A stretch of DNA of 64,000 bases from Telopea speciosissima (GCF_018873765.1 NC_057919.1:69248984-69312983); one strand, 5' to 3'; positions 48,595 to 59,323 are shown, counted from the first letter of the stretch. Notes: a model not told the origin generated them from the sequence alone. Numbers and translations are program-made.

Positions 48595-48699
48595 GGATCA
48601 GGTTCGTATGAGAACCATTCTCATACACTTAAGGGCGCGCAAATGGAATCCAAGACAGTGTAGGTGTACAAAAATGGTTCTCATACGAGAACTTGATCC
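48595..48699. mobile_element. Small foldback MITE (TCGTATGAGAACCAT arms)
   Basis: GGATCAGGTTCGTATGAGAA on the left is the inverse of TTCTCATACGAGAACTTGAT on the right with minor differences, over a 105-bp span. No TSD was identified. Confidence 0.65.
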
Positions 48700-48734
48700 A
48701 AACTCGAAAGATATAATCCATAAAAAAAAGATAA

Positions 48735-48886
48735 GGGAAAGAGAACGTTTCCTGATCACGTTTTCCTGTACTCGAACACAAGTAAGTGAAATGACTATCA
48801 TACCCCTCCTATTGAATGCTTCTGTGTGCCCCTCATTGGCCCCCCACTAGGGCAATAGCCACACAAAAGGGTAACAAACCTTTCCC
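48735..48886. mobile_element. Mutator-like MITE (GGGAAAGAGAACG family), 152 bp
   Basis: It begins GGGAAAGAGAACGTTTCC and ends CCTTTCCC. The 9-bp flanks AAAAGATAA (48726-48734) and AAAAGATTA (48887-48895) agree at 8 of 9. Confidence 0.7.
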
Positions 48887-49432
48887 AAAAGATTATTGTA
48901 AATGAAACATGCCATGCCTTTCCCATCAGTTCCCCAATAAAAATAGGTGAATCATATTATTGTCATTCGTTTGTTTGTTTGTTAAGATGATACTTGTAAT
49001 TACTCCTAACAACCACAGAGGGATTCATGATTCATCAGGTGTAACTAACTTATTAGCTTAAATATTTTCTCTGTTTTTTTCTGTTTCAACCGTTTTGTTT
49101 TCGAACATTTTAATAAAATTAAATAAAACTAGACATTTCGTATCTCCTTTAAAAAAAAAATGAGATATAATTAATAATGGCACGAGAATCATGCATCTGA
49201 TTTAAATAATAGCCAAATCACCTCTTTGTGTTAATTGGCATCAAACCTGTCTTACCATGGAACAATCTTAAGTGTCTTAAGGACCCCCTAAAAAAAATCA
49301 TAATTTGAAGAATAGAATCTTATATTTAAGAGAATCGAGTTTCCTTTCATCCATGATTAAAAAACAAACTACATTAGGTAAAGTTAAGGTGAAAGTGTAA
49401 TGATGATATAAGACTTCAATTTTAAGGTCACA

Positions 49433-49621
49433 CAATTTGGATCCTCTACTGTCGAGTTGCCCGGCAGCACCCTATTGCCAAGACACAACAAGATGGTAAA
49501 TGATCACCTTACCCTCACTTGGGCAAGGCGCTTGGGCAGGGGTAAGGCGGTCATTCCTCACCTTACTGTGTCTTGGCAGTAGGGTCCTGATGGGCAGCTC
49601 GGCAATAAAAGATCAGGGTCC
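49433..49621. mobile_element. Mutator-like MITE (CTACTG family), 189 bp, perfect TSD
   Basis: Arms starting at CAATTTGGATCCTCTACTG on the left and ending ...TTGGCAGTAGGG..GATCAGGGTCC on the right fold back over about 80 bp. The flanks are exact 9-bp repeats AAGGTCACA (49424-49432 and 49622-49630). It has exactly the same length as the copy at 59442-59630. Confidence 0.85.
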
Positions 49622-50658
49622 AAGGTCACATCACTTTTATGAATGCAGGAAAACCTAATCATGTTTAATAATTAGATAAGTTAATTGTTAATCCATGAAA
49701 GTGTCTTACAAATTGTTCCTTTCTCTTGTTGTTAAGGTAGTGTTTTGTTGGATACAAAATGAAACATCGTTTACACCGACAATAATCGTGTAACTAACCA
49801 AAAGATTTATTAAAAATAGTAATTAAATATTTCAACTAAATTGTGAAGTTTTTTAATTCAATAGGTTTAGAGAACTCTAGATTGGCACAAAAATCTGTCA
49901 CGTGGTAGATTGGAAAGAGTTAAAATTTTGTGAATCAGTGGTTGGTGGTCGGTGGACCTCAGGGTCCCCTACTTTTATGTTAAGTTTCACCCAAAACATA
50001 GTTGACATAGTGACAAAAATAAAATTTGAAAATCTAGTAGAAAAATGAAACTTTTCTAAAAAAAAAAGGACGGCTAAAATTACAAGGAAATATGTCAATA
50101 TATAAGTCTGTATAGGGTGTAAATAAGTTTGAATATGTTAATACAATGAGAGGATATTTATCTGAAATTTAACATGTGCCTAATGTAGATTATTTTCTAG
50201 ATATTCATATTGCCATATCACCCTTCCATGGGGCAAAATTGCAAAATATGGTGTTAATCTAAAAATACTCTATAGTCTTGCCAAACTAGAATAAGTATTA
50301 CAAGAGAAATAGGATGTGGAAAAGAGAGAAAATATTATTTTACTTTTTTGGAAAGAAAGAAAAAGAAAAGAAATTAATTCAATAAAAATTGAAAAGTTGG
50401 AGAGAAAAAAAAAAAACATAAATTAATTATTGTTTGCATCATGATTTTGTCGTTTTATGTTTTTTTTTTCCCTCTTACCATTCAAACAAAGAAAAATTAT
50501 CAATGGTTGTATGCAATTTCAAAGTTGACTCCTAAAGAGTAAGAAATTGGAAATGACCATAATTTCCCTTCGTTTCTTTTCTAAATGCCTATTTAGTATG
50601 ATTTATAGGGATGGAGGGGGGAGTCAAAACCCATATATCACCCAAGTTTTGATATAAG

Positions 50659-50820
50659 TAGGGGTGCAAGTTCGCCCGAACTTGCCCTGAGTCCGAACAG
50701 GGTCTGGGCTGAGATACCTAACCCTGAGGGCGGTCAGGGCTGAAAATTGCTGACCCTGTATCAGGGTTGGGTTGGATTAGGGTTGAGGCCTCGGGTTGAG
50801 CCCACAGAAAATGCACTTTA
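50659..50820. mobile_element. Short hAT-like relic (TAGGGGTGCAAG terminus)
   Basis: A clear left end TAGGGGTGCAAGTTCGCCCG is followed by GGGCTGA/CCCTGA-rich sequence related to the element at 879-1463. The right end (ATGCACTTTA) and TSD (GATATAAG/GATACCTG) are weak. Confidence 0.5.
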
Positions 50821-51240
50821 GATACCTGATACCCTCTCTGCTTCTACTGCTCTTCTTCTCCTTCTTCTTGTTGCCACAGCCACAACCATTATCGAAATCA
50901 TGACTACAACCCACATCCGAGGTAAATCAGTCACCGTACGGAGGTTGGACCATGATGAAGCTTCACCAGAGCTTCGTGACCGTTCGCCAATCATGTTCAT
51001 GGCTGGAATCAACTCTCGTAGGGATTGAAATCGAAAATGTTGTTGTGGGCATCGGTGCTATTGACTAATATAACAAACTGTAATAAACCTTTTGATTAAA
51101 TCAAAAATCCTAAACCAAAACCAAAAAAAATCAGGCTAGTCGGAAACGAAATATGGCTGGAGGATCATCCATCAAGAAAACCCTAAACCTTATATTTTTC
51201 AAAAGCCCAAGAAGCAAGAACTCCAACTTCCCCAATCCAC

Positions 51241-51519
51241 TTCAAATCCCATGAATTCGATCACTCTCTTGTCTGGAATATTTTGCACGGAGCCCATAAC
51301 TCTGAGTATGCTCTGCAATTCTTCAGATGGGTCATTAAAGACTGGTTACTGCCATGATCGATTGACCCACCTAAAGATGATTAAAATCTTGGGCCAAACT
51401 CGGAACCTCAACCATGCGAGGTGGCATTCTCTTTGACATGCCCAAGATGGGTGTTGAATGAGATAAAGAGTTTTTCATTATTCTAATTAGTAGTTGTGGA
51501 GAAGCTGTGATTGCTCAGT
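51241..51519 (+). pseudogene. PPR protein pseudogene fragment
   Basis: Successive frames give DHSLVWNILHGAHNSEYALQ and FFRWVIKDW, then after a frame change HDRLTHLKMIKILGQTRNLN, then FDMPKMGVE followed by TGA where a tryptophan codon is likely, and DKEFFIILISSCG. The order matches the beginning of a P-class PPR protein (similar to At2g37230, from memory). At least two frameshifts and one nonsense change make it non-functional, and it stops abruptly where WAK-like sequence begins on the other strand. Confidence 0.7.
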
Positions 51520-51764
51520 TGGCCTTCTAATGACATACTAAAAACTTCAACATTATTTTTTGTGAACAACTGTGTGTTGTTGCAGGTTAGATTGAACCCT
51601 TTTCTATAACACTTTTGATCTCCAAAACCAAATGGGTAGGGAACTGAGATGTTGCCACATTTATCTTGGCAACTTGCAAGAGCGATTGATGAATCGAAAG
51701 CAGATGTTGTAGCTAGCCATACAACGATGAGGAGGAGCTCGTAAAGTACCACAACATGACCCAT
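51520..51764 (-). pseudogene. Wall-associated receptor kinase-like 5-prime fragment (signal peptide + GUB_WAK domain start)
   Basis: The minus strand reads MGHVVVLYELLLIVVWLATT (a signal peptide), then SCQDKCGNISVPYPFGFG, GFNLTCNNTQLF and NVEVFSMSLEGQL. This is the start of the cysteine-rich galacturonan-binding domain of WAK proteins. It then runs into the inverted PPR pseudogene near 51520; the frame stays open to 51483, but those residues are not WAK-like. The EGF, transmembrane and kinase parts are absent, so it is a truncated copy even though its own frame is intact. Confidence 0.75.
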
Positions 51765-53314
51765 GGCTTAGTTCTTCATTCTTATGATTTTTCTCTGGTT
51801 ACCTAGTATCTATATTTTTGAGTCGGTTTCAATACAAGAAGAGCAACTTCTTGATCTGTAAGCAATAGTTACAGGGATTTCTTCACCAAATAGGGAAAAA
51901 GGGATTTTCGGGTTTTTTTTTTTTTTGTTGGGGGTTTCACCGGTATCTGAGGCCAAGGTTATGACCGTCGGACCTTGTCGTTCGCCATGTCTGAGCTTGG
52001 CCGCCGACCTCTGGTTTGGTCACCGTAAGAGACTGTTGTGGTGGTTTTCTCCATTTTTGGTTTAGCTATTTGGGGAAGAATTGGATATTCCCTCTCGGAT
52101 TCGTTGTTTTAAAAAAAAAGTAAGACCTCACATATATTTTTAGGGTTTTTAGATAAGGGTAAAAAAATAACTTTATATGATCAAGCTGGGTAGTTAAGGG
52201 ATTTAAAAATATTTAACTAACTGACATCATGACTTAATAGTATAAAATTAACGGTAGGGACTAATTTGTCAAATTGGGGCCTAAATCAAGGGTGATTTGA
52301 GTATTTTTAAAAATTAGGGGGTGATTTGAATTTTGTTTGAAAATCATGGGACGACGTGTAATTTACCCTACTTGTTTTTAGGAGTTTTTGTGCACAATTG
52401 GTTGCAAATGCCTAATCTGATGCAGCAGTGAATATTAAAGTAAATCTCTAGAGCACTTAATGGAAAACTTTCTAAATCTAATTTTAAGAAATAACACAGC
52501 AACAAATAAACTACAAAGCCAAAGCCCAGAGCAAAAAGAAGATGCAAGAAAGGAGAACAATGGACTCCGGCGCCAGAGGTACATAGAAACTATCAATAAT
52601 AGGCTCCAAAGGTATTGTGAAACTAAAATGCTAGCATTAGGTTGCACAAAGACTAATAAAGATGGACATGTATCAATTATAATATCTGAAGTTAAACGTG
52701 TATACAAGTATATGAACGAAGACCCGAATTGATTTACCCTTCAAACTATAACCCTCATCTAAAAACTTTTAGTAATAGGAAAACCGGTTCTAAACATTTC
52801 CCAAAATTGATTTTCCTTTGTAAAAAAACACTGCACACTGCTAGCATAGCATGACTGATTGTCCCGCACAAGGCTACCCAGCATGATTGCACTGCCACAT
52901 ACAAAGTTGGGCTATGCGCCATGCCGGTCGTAGTCATCACCACCTAGAGGCAGACCCCGATAACAATTACTAACCTTGACTTAGCCTCTCTGACCCTTCA
53001 GACATATCAGGTGCTCCGTTTACCCAACACTTAAAACCCTGTTGGTAAAGATCGTAGCATAGAAAATAAAGTCCTAACTGCAGTTATATTACATGCTTTC
53101 TAACATGCCGAAAGATAACCTGACCTTTTTTATTTCCATTCCTTTTTTGTGATAGTAAAAGGATAAAGGATATCATCAGATCAGATGGACAGAGACAATG
53201 ACACGGTTCGTTTCCCGACACCACCCAAGCCCCCATTTGGCTACGATTCCAACAACTCCAAACAATGCAGCATTTCAATGAAGCGATTGCCAATAGGGCC
53301 ACTATTTCACCGGC
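51765..53314. other. Intergenic DNA, no supported gene
   Basis: It includes T-rich DNA around 51910-51930 and several open frames with no recognisable similarity (for example 52460-52732 plus strand, 53185-53400 plus strand). I do not call these genes. Confidence 0.4.
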
Positions 53315-53652
53315 ATAACAACCAAATTCTTTTCCCTTCCAATCTGAGACACGCCAGGATTAGTTCCAAGAAGAGAAACTTCTCACCCAAAACTCATTAA
53401 CAGCAAAAGAAAAGCTCCTGCAGAACTAGCAACAGCAGCAACAGTGGAGTGGAAAAGGCTTACTCACCTCTTTCGAGGTGAAGATAAGATCCACTAGACA
53501 ACAAACTACAAATCCACAAACATAACTATATGAACAGAAGAAGATGGATGGATAAAATAAACAAAAAAAAGAAAGACAGAGATAGAGAACGAACAGTTGT
53601 GAGGAAGATGAACAAAACCATCCGAAGGGATTTTGAAAAGTGGGTTCGGCCT
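53315..53652 (-). repeat. Inverted duplication, arm 1 (338 bp), resembles a gene 5-prime leader
   Basis: This is the reverse complement, at an estimated 85% or more, of 54550-54887; the two arms are equal in length. Read on the minus strand it contains TTTGTGGATTTGTAGTTTGT and then CGAAAGAGGTGAGTAAGC, a good splice donor, so it resembles a promoter-proximal leader exon. The arm ends precisely where the MULE-like element at 53653 begins. Confidence 0.85.
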
Positions 53653-54405
53653 GGATTCAGATCCTCTACTGCCTAGATGAGTCCTGCCATCGTCGTGCCA
53701 TCTGCGGTGAGAGTGACATGTGGAGATTCCTTGATCTAACGGTGAGAGGACATTATGAATTTTTTTTTTTTACTTCAGCTATAATTTTTAAAAAATCTAG
53801 GTTTACAATTGCAGTTTTTCTGTGAATTGATTCACCAGAGCTATCTGGAAATGTTTAATGTACAGAATGTGGCCCATTAAGTAGTTGGATTGCATTCAGG
53901 CTTGTGTTTCAGTAAAGTTCTTTTAATGGTTTCTTCAGATTTTACAAAATCTTTCTTAAGTCAATCAAAATTCTGACACTCGTATTATACTAGTTGCATT
54001 TGATCTTCATGGGGTTGCAGCAGCGCCCTTTCACGGAGAGGAGAGATGGAAGCAGAGCAGGAGGGGAGACTGAGAAGAAGAAGACGATGGATCGGTTTCA
54101 CACTCGACTTAGGGTTGGTTGCAGCGGCGCCCTTTCACGGAGAGGAGATATGGAAGCAGAGCAGAGGTGAGATCGAGAGGAAGAAGACGATTCCATTCTC
54201 GACTTAGGGTTTTGTCTTGGGATTCAAGATCGATTCGGTCCTTTTGATCTGTTCGAACCGGTCTGTGTTGGTTTGGTAGGAGAACCCATCCTTTTAAAGG
54301 CAATTTAAACCTCCCCGTTAGATCGTGGAAACTCCATGTGTCTCTCTCACTGACGATGGCAGGACGATGGCAGGACATCATCTAGGCAGTAGAGGATCTA
54401 AATCC
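53653..54405. mobile_element. MULE-like element (753 bp) of the CTACTGCC family, with internal duplicated segment
   Basis: The left end GGATTCAGATCCTCTACTGC is the inverse of the right end GCAGTAGAGGATCTAAATCC, and the TIR continues inward through CTAGATGA and GTCCTGCCATCG. No 9-bp TSD is seen. Inside, two consecutive ~100-bp segments (54014-54117 and 54118-54213) share CGCCCTTTCACGGAGAGGAG and CTCGACTTAGGGTT, which look like host leader sequence, so transduplication of a gene fragment is possible (inference). Confidence 0.75.
54014..54213. repeat. Internal direct duplication (~100 bp x 2) within the MULE-like element
   Basis: Copies start GTTGCAGC(A/G)GCGCCCTTTC at 54014 and 54118 and both end with CGACTTAGGGTT. 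The second copy lacks a few bases. Confidence 0.85.
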
Positions 54406-54549
54406 TTCCATCCACATTAACGATCTATGTGAACCCCTACCATTAAATATCGACGCTCCAATTGTAAGCCATTTTGGCGTTCCCCAACCGTTGATGTTTC
54501 TCCCAAGTACGCAATTCTCCTTTTTTTCTACATGTTATCCCCAACCCGA

Positions 54550-54887
54550 AGGCCCAACCCACCTTTCTAAATCCCTTCGGATTGCTTTCTTCGTCTTCCT
54601 CTAAACTGTTCTTTCTCTATCTCTGTCTTTTTTTTCTTTTTTTCTTTTTTATTTTTATCCATCTATCTTCTGTTCTGTAGTTATGTTTGTGGATTTGTAG
54701 TTTGTTGTCTGGTGGATCTTATCTTCACCACGAAAGAGGTGAGCAAGACTTTTCCACTCCACTGTTGCTGTTGTTGATAGTTCTGCAGGTGCTTTTCTTT
54801 TGCTGTTAATGAGTTTTGGATGAGAAGATTTTCTTCTTGGATCTCTGGCGTGTCTCAGATTGGAAGCGAAAAGAATTTGGTTGTTAT
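54550..54887 (+). repeat. Inverted duplication, arm 2 (338 bp), resembles a gene 5-prime leader
   Basis: This is the inverse of arm 1. On the plus strand it has the same TTTGTGGATTTGTAGTTTGT and CGAAAGAGGTGAGCAAG donor-like site, facing the exon-like blocks at 56241-56589. It could be the leader exon of that unidentified gene. Confidence 0.85.
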
Positions 54888-56240
54888 ACCGATGATGTAG
54901 TAATCTTTCTGTCGAGGTAGAGCTTTGTTTTTTTGGGTATCATAAACCCATATTTTGAAGCAAAAAATGAGAGCCGTATTGCCAATCGCTTCATTGAACA
55001 TGTTCCACATTCCGTTTGGAGAATCATAGTCAAATGGGGGTTTGGGTGGTGTCGGAAACGTACTAGTAAAGTGAAGTTAAAAAGCAGGTGCTTGTATTCT
55101 CAACCCAATTTGGATTGGTGGAAGCCCAACTGCTGTGGGAAAATACGAAAAGTGCTTGAAACAGCAATATAAGTTTTCTCTCCTTCCAAAAACTTCATCA
55201 ACCTCAACAGACGCATACCTTCCACCATCACAAAGCTCAAAATCCTCAACACACTCCTACGAACAATCTCTCTGGTCAATCCCTTTTTTACTCGGCTAAC
55301 CATGTACTTGTGTTTCTTGTCCCCATTCTTTATGTTTAAAAATCGTATTGTTGAAAAGAATTTGGTTGCACTCAACTTAAATCTATAGTAAAGCCTTCTC
55401 TATACAAGTGATATATGCATTGAAACAACCCCTCCACAAGGGCATGCCAAGATTAGAATCAAGGCATTCCATCTCTGTTTATGAATAAATGGAAACAAGA
55501 AAAGAGACTCTGTTGAAGCTTGTAAGGATTGATTTCAATTCATTGCAGTCAATTCACAGGCAGGAGCTAAGCAAAGATGGATTCAATTCATTGCAGTCAA
55601 TTACATCTCTGTTTATGAAGAAATGGGCATCCTTATTATCTTTTTCCCTTTTTTTTTTTTGTGTGGTTTGATACATGTATCTTTCTATGTATATATTTAT
55701 TATGAGCATTAGTCATGTTCATATACCCTATTAATGCAGATGGTGGAAAGAATTGGACTTTGCAACTAAGCTCCCTTATGCTAGAGACCGAACTCGTGGA
55801 ATGCTATTTTTGTATATGCTTTTACTCAAGTGTAAACTAGTGTTCAATATAAGTTGAGAAAATGGCCATAGTGGTAATGAAATCAAATCCGTTAGCTCCA
55901 TGTTGGTGTCAATGTCTAAGAATGTAAAGGAATCTCCTGGAAACTCATCCATGTACTTTGAATTACAGAGCTTCTCAGAGAGAACCCAAAAGGTGTTTAA
56001 ATAAGGAGTAGGGGAGTGTGTGAGAGCAATTTGTATTTGTTTTTTTTTTTTTTATAGATTACATACACACTTGAAGTTGAGAAAAATTGGGCGATTGCAA
56101 GGAGGGCATGTGGGTTCTGTTCCTAATAGAGCCCCTGTAATTGTTTAAAATTTGCTGTCAAATGGGTAGCTTCCAACTCTCAATTATGTGGTCAATATTT
56201 CATCCCACAGTCATGATATTTGGTCCCTGTAACTTCACAG
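54888..56240. other. Region between the leader-like arm and the exon-like blocks
   Basis: AT-rich DNA with a small direct repeat (GATT..AATTCATTGCAGTCAATT at about 55530 and 55580) and T-runs. No convincing coding exon was recognised, although early exons of the 56241-56589 gene could lie here. Confidence 0.35.
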
Positions 56241-56589
56241 GCCGTTCAAGCTCCAACTGGTCCACCTACCCAAGCAAGCAGTGGAAACTTGTATGGGCAG
56301 TCAGTATTGACAGCACCAGTCGCCTCACAAGTAGCACTTCAAGCTCCGTTTGGAGCATCTGTTCAAGCTCTATTAATGAATCAGAATTGCAGACCTCTTG
56401 ATTTTGACATTGTTGCCTACAGTGTAAGAGTGGTGTTTACAGTTCATATACAAAGAAGTATATGCTTATTGGGTGTTTATATGTTTTGACCAGATTAAAG
56501 CATATGTAAAAGGTGAACCACCATCAGAGCAGCTTCTTCTATGTAATCACATCCTGGAATCAATAAACATTAAAGCTCTAGAATTTCAG
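56241..56589 (+). CDS. Two phase-0 exon-like blocks of an unidentified gene
   Basis: I do not recognise the product. Exon A (56241-56423) follows TTCACAG and ends at AGT/GTAAGAG. It encodes a Gln/Pro/Ala/Ser-rich segment (AVQAPTGPPTQASSGNLYG, SQVALQAPFGASVQAL) ending PLDFDIVAYS. Exon B (56494-56589) follows TTTTGACCAG and ends at CAG/GTTTTT, encoding IKAYVKGEPPSEQLLLCNHI and LESINIKALEFQ. Both are multiples of three, in phase 0, with consensus splice sites. No flanking exons were found, so this is either a fragment or part of a gene whose other exons I could not recognise. The leader-like arm at 54550-54887 is upstream on the same strand. Confidence 0.4.
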
Positions 56590-57973
56590 GTTTTTCTTTT
56601 TTTTTATTTATTTATTGTTTTCCCCCTTCTAAAGCTATTCTGGAATTACCAACTCTCCCAATCCCAATCATTTGCTGTGCCATATTTCCACAAGTTTTGA
56701 GATTCATCCAAAAGCTACATAAGTGAGCTGATCCTTAACAAACATATCCTTGTGAATCATTTGATCCACCATAATGAGTCCCAACTCATAAGGACTTGGT
56801 TCCAGAGCTCCAACTGTCCACACTAAATAGCCTATTTCCTCCCAACCTCTGCATGTTTGGGTGAGGCCTTCTTGGGAGAGGAAACTTAAGATGGCTCATA
56901 AAGAGCCAACCCTGCATTATAAGCATGTAAATCAATCCTGCGTAATCAATATGTCCTCATCTGCAATCAATGCAAGGAGAAGCTACTCAGTCTAAAATGC
57001 AACACAAGGAGAAGCTACCCAGTTGACATAATTTACCAATTTTTTGACAAATATTACAGGACAGTCCATTACCATTTGCATGGTAAACCATTATACCTAA
57101 ATTGTGACTGCTCAACAAGTCTTGATGGACTCGAACCATCATTTCCTGGGAAAAAAACCCAGGTGCTCTTCTTTTTTGAGCTAAAGACTCGCTTACCTCC
57201 ATAAAACATGTTAGATTAAATATAACTAGTCATAGGTTTTTCTTTTCCTATAGGAATTAAATAAAACATTAAAAATACCAAAGGATGGACGCAAAGGGTA
57301 ACTCAAATCTGGCTAACTAAGCAATTCAAACATGTAATAATAACCCAACTGAGGCAAAGGAAGAGTTTAGATGTAAAATAGGGAATAAGAAAGGCATACT
57401 GAATAGGACTAATATATGATCTTCAGAATAAAGCAGTGATCTAAGGCTCAGATTAAGACTAATTAGCAATTATCTGTCATCATGGTTGGCTGGTGGTTGG
57501 ACTTAATTATCTCTATTAATTAAGCTCCGTAAGGTGACAAGGATAATTATCCAGACTTGACAATGCTCAAGACTTATATGCAATGGTGTTGTCACTCTGT
57601 TCCAGCAAAGATTAATTTCATAATTTATTCCATTAGTTCCAACTGAATGCATTAATGGCAGAAGAGTATAGATCTCTGAACCCTTATTGCAGGGGCAACT
57701 TACACCCTTCAATTGAACATAAACCATAAACATAGTTATGCCGGTCAATAAGGCACAGTATCAATACGGTGCCACTTGTCACACTCTCAGGGTGGAAATA
57801 ATAGGAAATAACCGATCATGAGGAATAGGATTTCCTGATCACTCTCTTTCTCTCTCACACATACACACATGTTTTGGTAACATTGCCATATCCATCCCAA
57901 CATCCTTATTTCAGCCGCAATAATTCTATGTATATGCGGTTTCTTGACAGCCCAAAGCATGAATGTTCTTATT
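56590..57973. other. Intergenic DNA
   Basis: AT-rich, without a supported exon or bounded element. Confidence 0.4.
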
Positions 57974-57982
57974 AAATCTTAT

Positions 57983-58181
57983 GGGAAAAAGAACGCTATT
58001 TGGTCTTGTGTGGCATGCGGTCTACATCAGACAAATGGCCGTGCAAAATAACTGTTGAGTCTTCAGGGATTTTCGCATTTTAATGGGGGGCACGGCGATC
58101 ATTTTACATAACCCTACGTCTGGACTCAGGGTTTACGCGCCGCACCGTGCCACACACGACCAAAGTAGCGTACTTTCTCCC
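57983..58181. mobile_element. Mutator-like MITE (GGGAAAAAGAACGC family), 199 bp, perfect TSD
   Basis: GGGAAAAAGAACGCTATTTG at the left and AGCGTACTTTCTCCC at the right are inverted, with GTCTTGTGTGG/CCACACACGAC next. Exact 9-bp TSDs AAATCTTAT lie at 57974-57982 and 58182-58190. It sits about 430 bp upstream of the PMEI TATA box. Confidence 0.9.
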
Positions 58182-58189
58182 AAATCTTA

Positions 58190-58669
58190 TTTACAAAAAA
58201 AAATGGAAGAAGAAATTGATTTAAAATGAATGAAGTTTCAAAGCAGATAGAATAGAATAAAAAGCACTTGATACATAACAGATTGTAACAACTATCACAT
58301 AATCTGACAGCTCTCTCTGGCTCTGTCTCTGTCTCTGTCTCTCTCTCACTCTCACACACACAGTCTCTCGGATGTTCTGAAGTTCTGTCTGAAGTCTGAA
58401 CTTCACGAGGTACTCACCTGCCCATTCACATCTTATGTAACATATCATATCCTGACCCTCACCTATTTATTCCAATCCCCCACTCTCCTCTCCAAAATTA
58501 ATTTCCTTCTCTTTATTACGGTCACCACTCTCTTGCCTCTGTAGAACCTCACCTGCAAATTAAAAAAAAAGCCACCGTTTCTGAGCTACCCCAAACTCCA
58601 AACCCTTTAATATATATAGTCAACACAATAGAAGCTCTTTCCAACTGCAAGGAAGAATCAGAACCAATT
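58190..58669 (+). promoter_or_regulatory. Promoter and leader of the PMEI-like gene
   Basis: TATATATA at 58611-58618 is a good TATA box, about 52-59 bp before the ATG at 58670, so the leader is short (about 25-30 nt). A TC/CA-rich pyrimidine tract (about 58316-58365) lies further upstream. Confidence 0.7.
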
Positions 58670-59323
58670 ATGTCTCTTTCCTTCCTTCCACACTTCTTAG
58701 TTTCTTTACTCTTCGCGTTCCATCTGAACGGCTGTGACTTGTTCACTTACGCTCACGTACGTGAACATTCCCTGCACTCGCAAGCCATAGCTCGGTCCAA
58801 TAGATGCGGAGATGACTATGTCAAAGAAGCATGTAATGCGACTCGCTACAAAGATCTCTGCATCAATTCACTCTCACCCTTTTCTAACTCGGCGAAAAGA
58901 GACTCCCATAGATGGGCACGAGCTGCTGTATCAGTCACAGTGGGTGAGGCTAAGAGGGTTACTCAGTACTTGATCAACCAGAAGCAAAATAGGATTTTAA
59001 GAGGGAAGCAGCGAATGGCTCTCTTAGATTGCATCGAATGCTTCCATGACTCGCTGGATAACCTTTACAAATCGCTTGGAGAACTAAGGAGCTTGAAGTT
59101 TAGTACATTTGATAGGCAGATGGAGAACGTTGAGACATGGGTGAGTGCTGCCTTGACTGGTGAGGATACGTGCTTGGATGGCTTCAATGGTGGTAATAAA
59201 GGGAGGGAAGTGAAATCTCTCATCTGTAATAGGGTTTTGAATGTCACTTACATGACAAGTAATGCATTGGCTTTAGTGGTCAATCTCGCATCAGCTGGTG
59301 AAGGGAACTTTACCGGTCCATAG
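58670..59323 (+). CDS. Pectin methylesterase inhibitor-like protein (PMEI/invertase inhibitor superfamily)
   Basis: A single-exon 217-aa protein. Residues 1 to about 28 form a signal peptide (MSLSFLPHFLVSLLFAFHLN), so the product is secreted to the apoplast. The mature part has the PMEI four-helix pattern: CNATRYKDLC (Cys55, Cys64), LLDCIECFHDSLDNLYKSL (Cys121) and TGEDTCLDGF (Cys168). These four cysteines form the two conserved disulfides in the family; further cysteines at about 46, 124 and 186 are extra. There are potential N-glycosylation sites (NAT, NVT, NFT). Known members inhibit pectin methylesterase or invertase in the wall; sequence alone does not choose, though similarity to the 21-kDa-protein/PMEI branch is more likely. 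The start is the first ATG after a clear TATA box. The gene looks intact. Confidence 0.9.
   Translation: MSLSFLPHFLVSLLFAFHLNGCDLFTYAHVREHSLHSQAIARSNRCGDDYVKEACNATRYKDLCINSLSPFSNSAKRDSHRWARAAVSVTVGEAKRVTQYLINQKQNRILRGKQRMALLDCIECFHDSLDNLYKSLGELRSLKFSTFDRQMENVETWVSAALTGEDTCLDGFNGGNKGREVKSLICNRVLNVTYMTSNALALVVNLASAGEGNFTGP

Larger units (their letters stand above)
37932..51180. other. 13-kb gene-poor, transposon-rich interval
   Basis: I found no coding exon that I can support. The bounded small elements are listed separately. The rest is AT-rich DNA with poly(A), poly(C) and poly(T) runs (for example poly(A) at about 38196-38216, C-run near 42165) and unbounded relics such as GATTGG-rich patches at about 44945-45145 and 46730-46810. 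Confidence 0.5.

Noticed and set aside
52460..52732. 90-codon open frames on both strands
   Set aside because: Lys/Asn/Gln-rich in one direction and Leu/Phe-rich in the other, typical of chance in AT-rich DNA; no family recognised.
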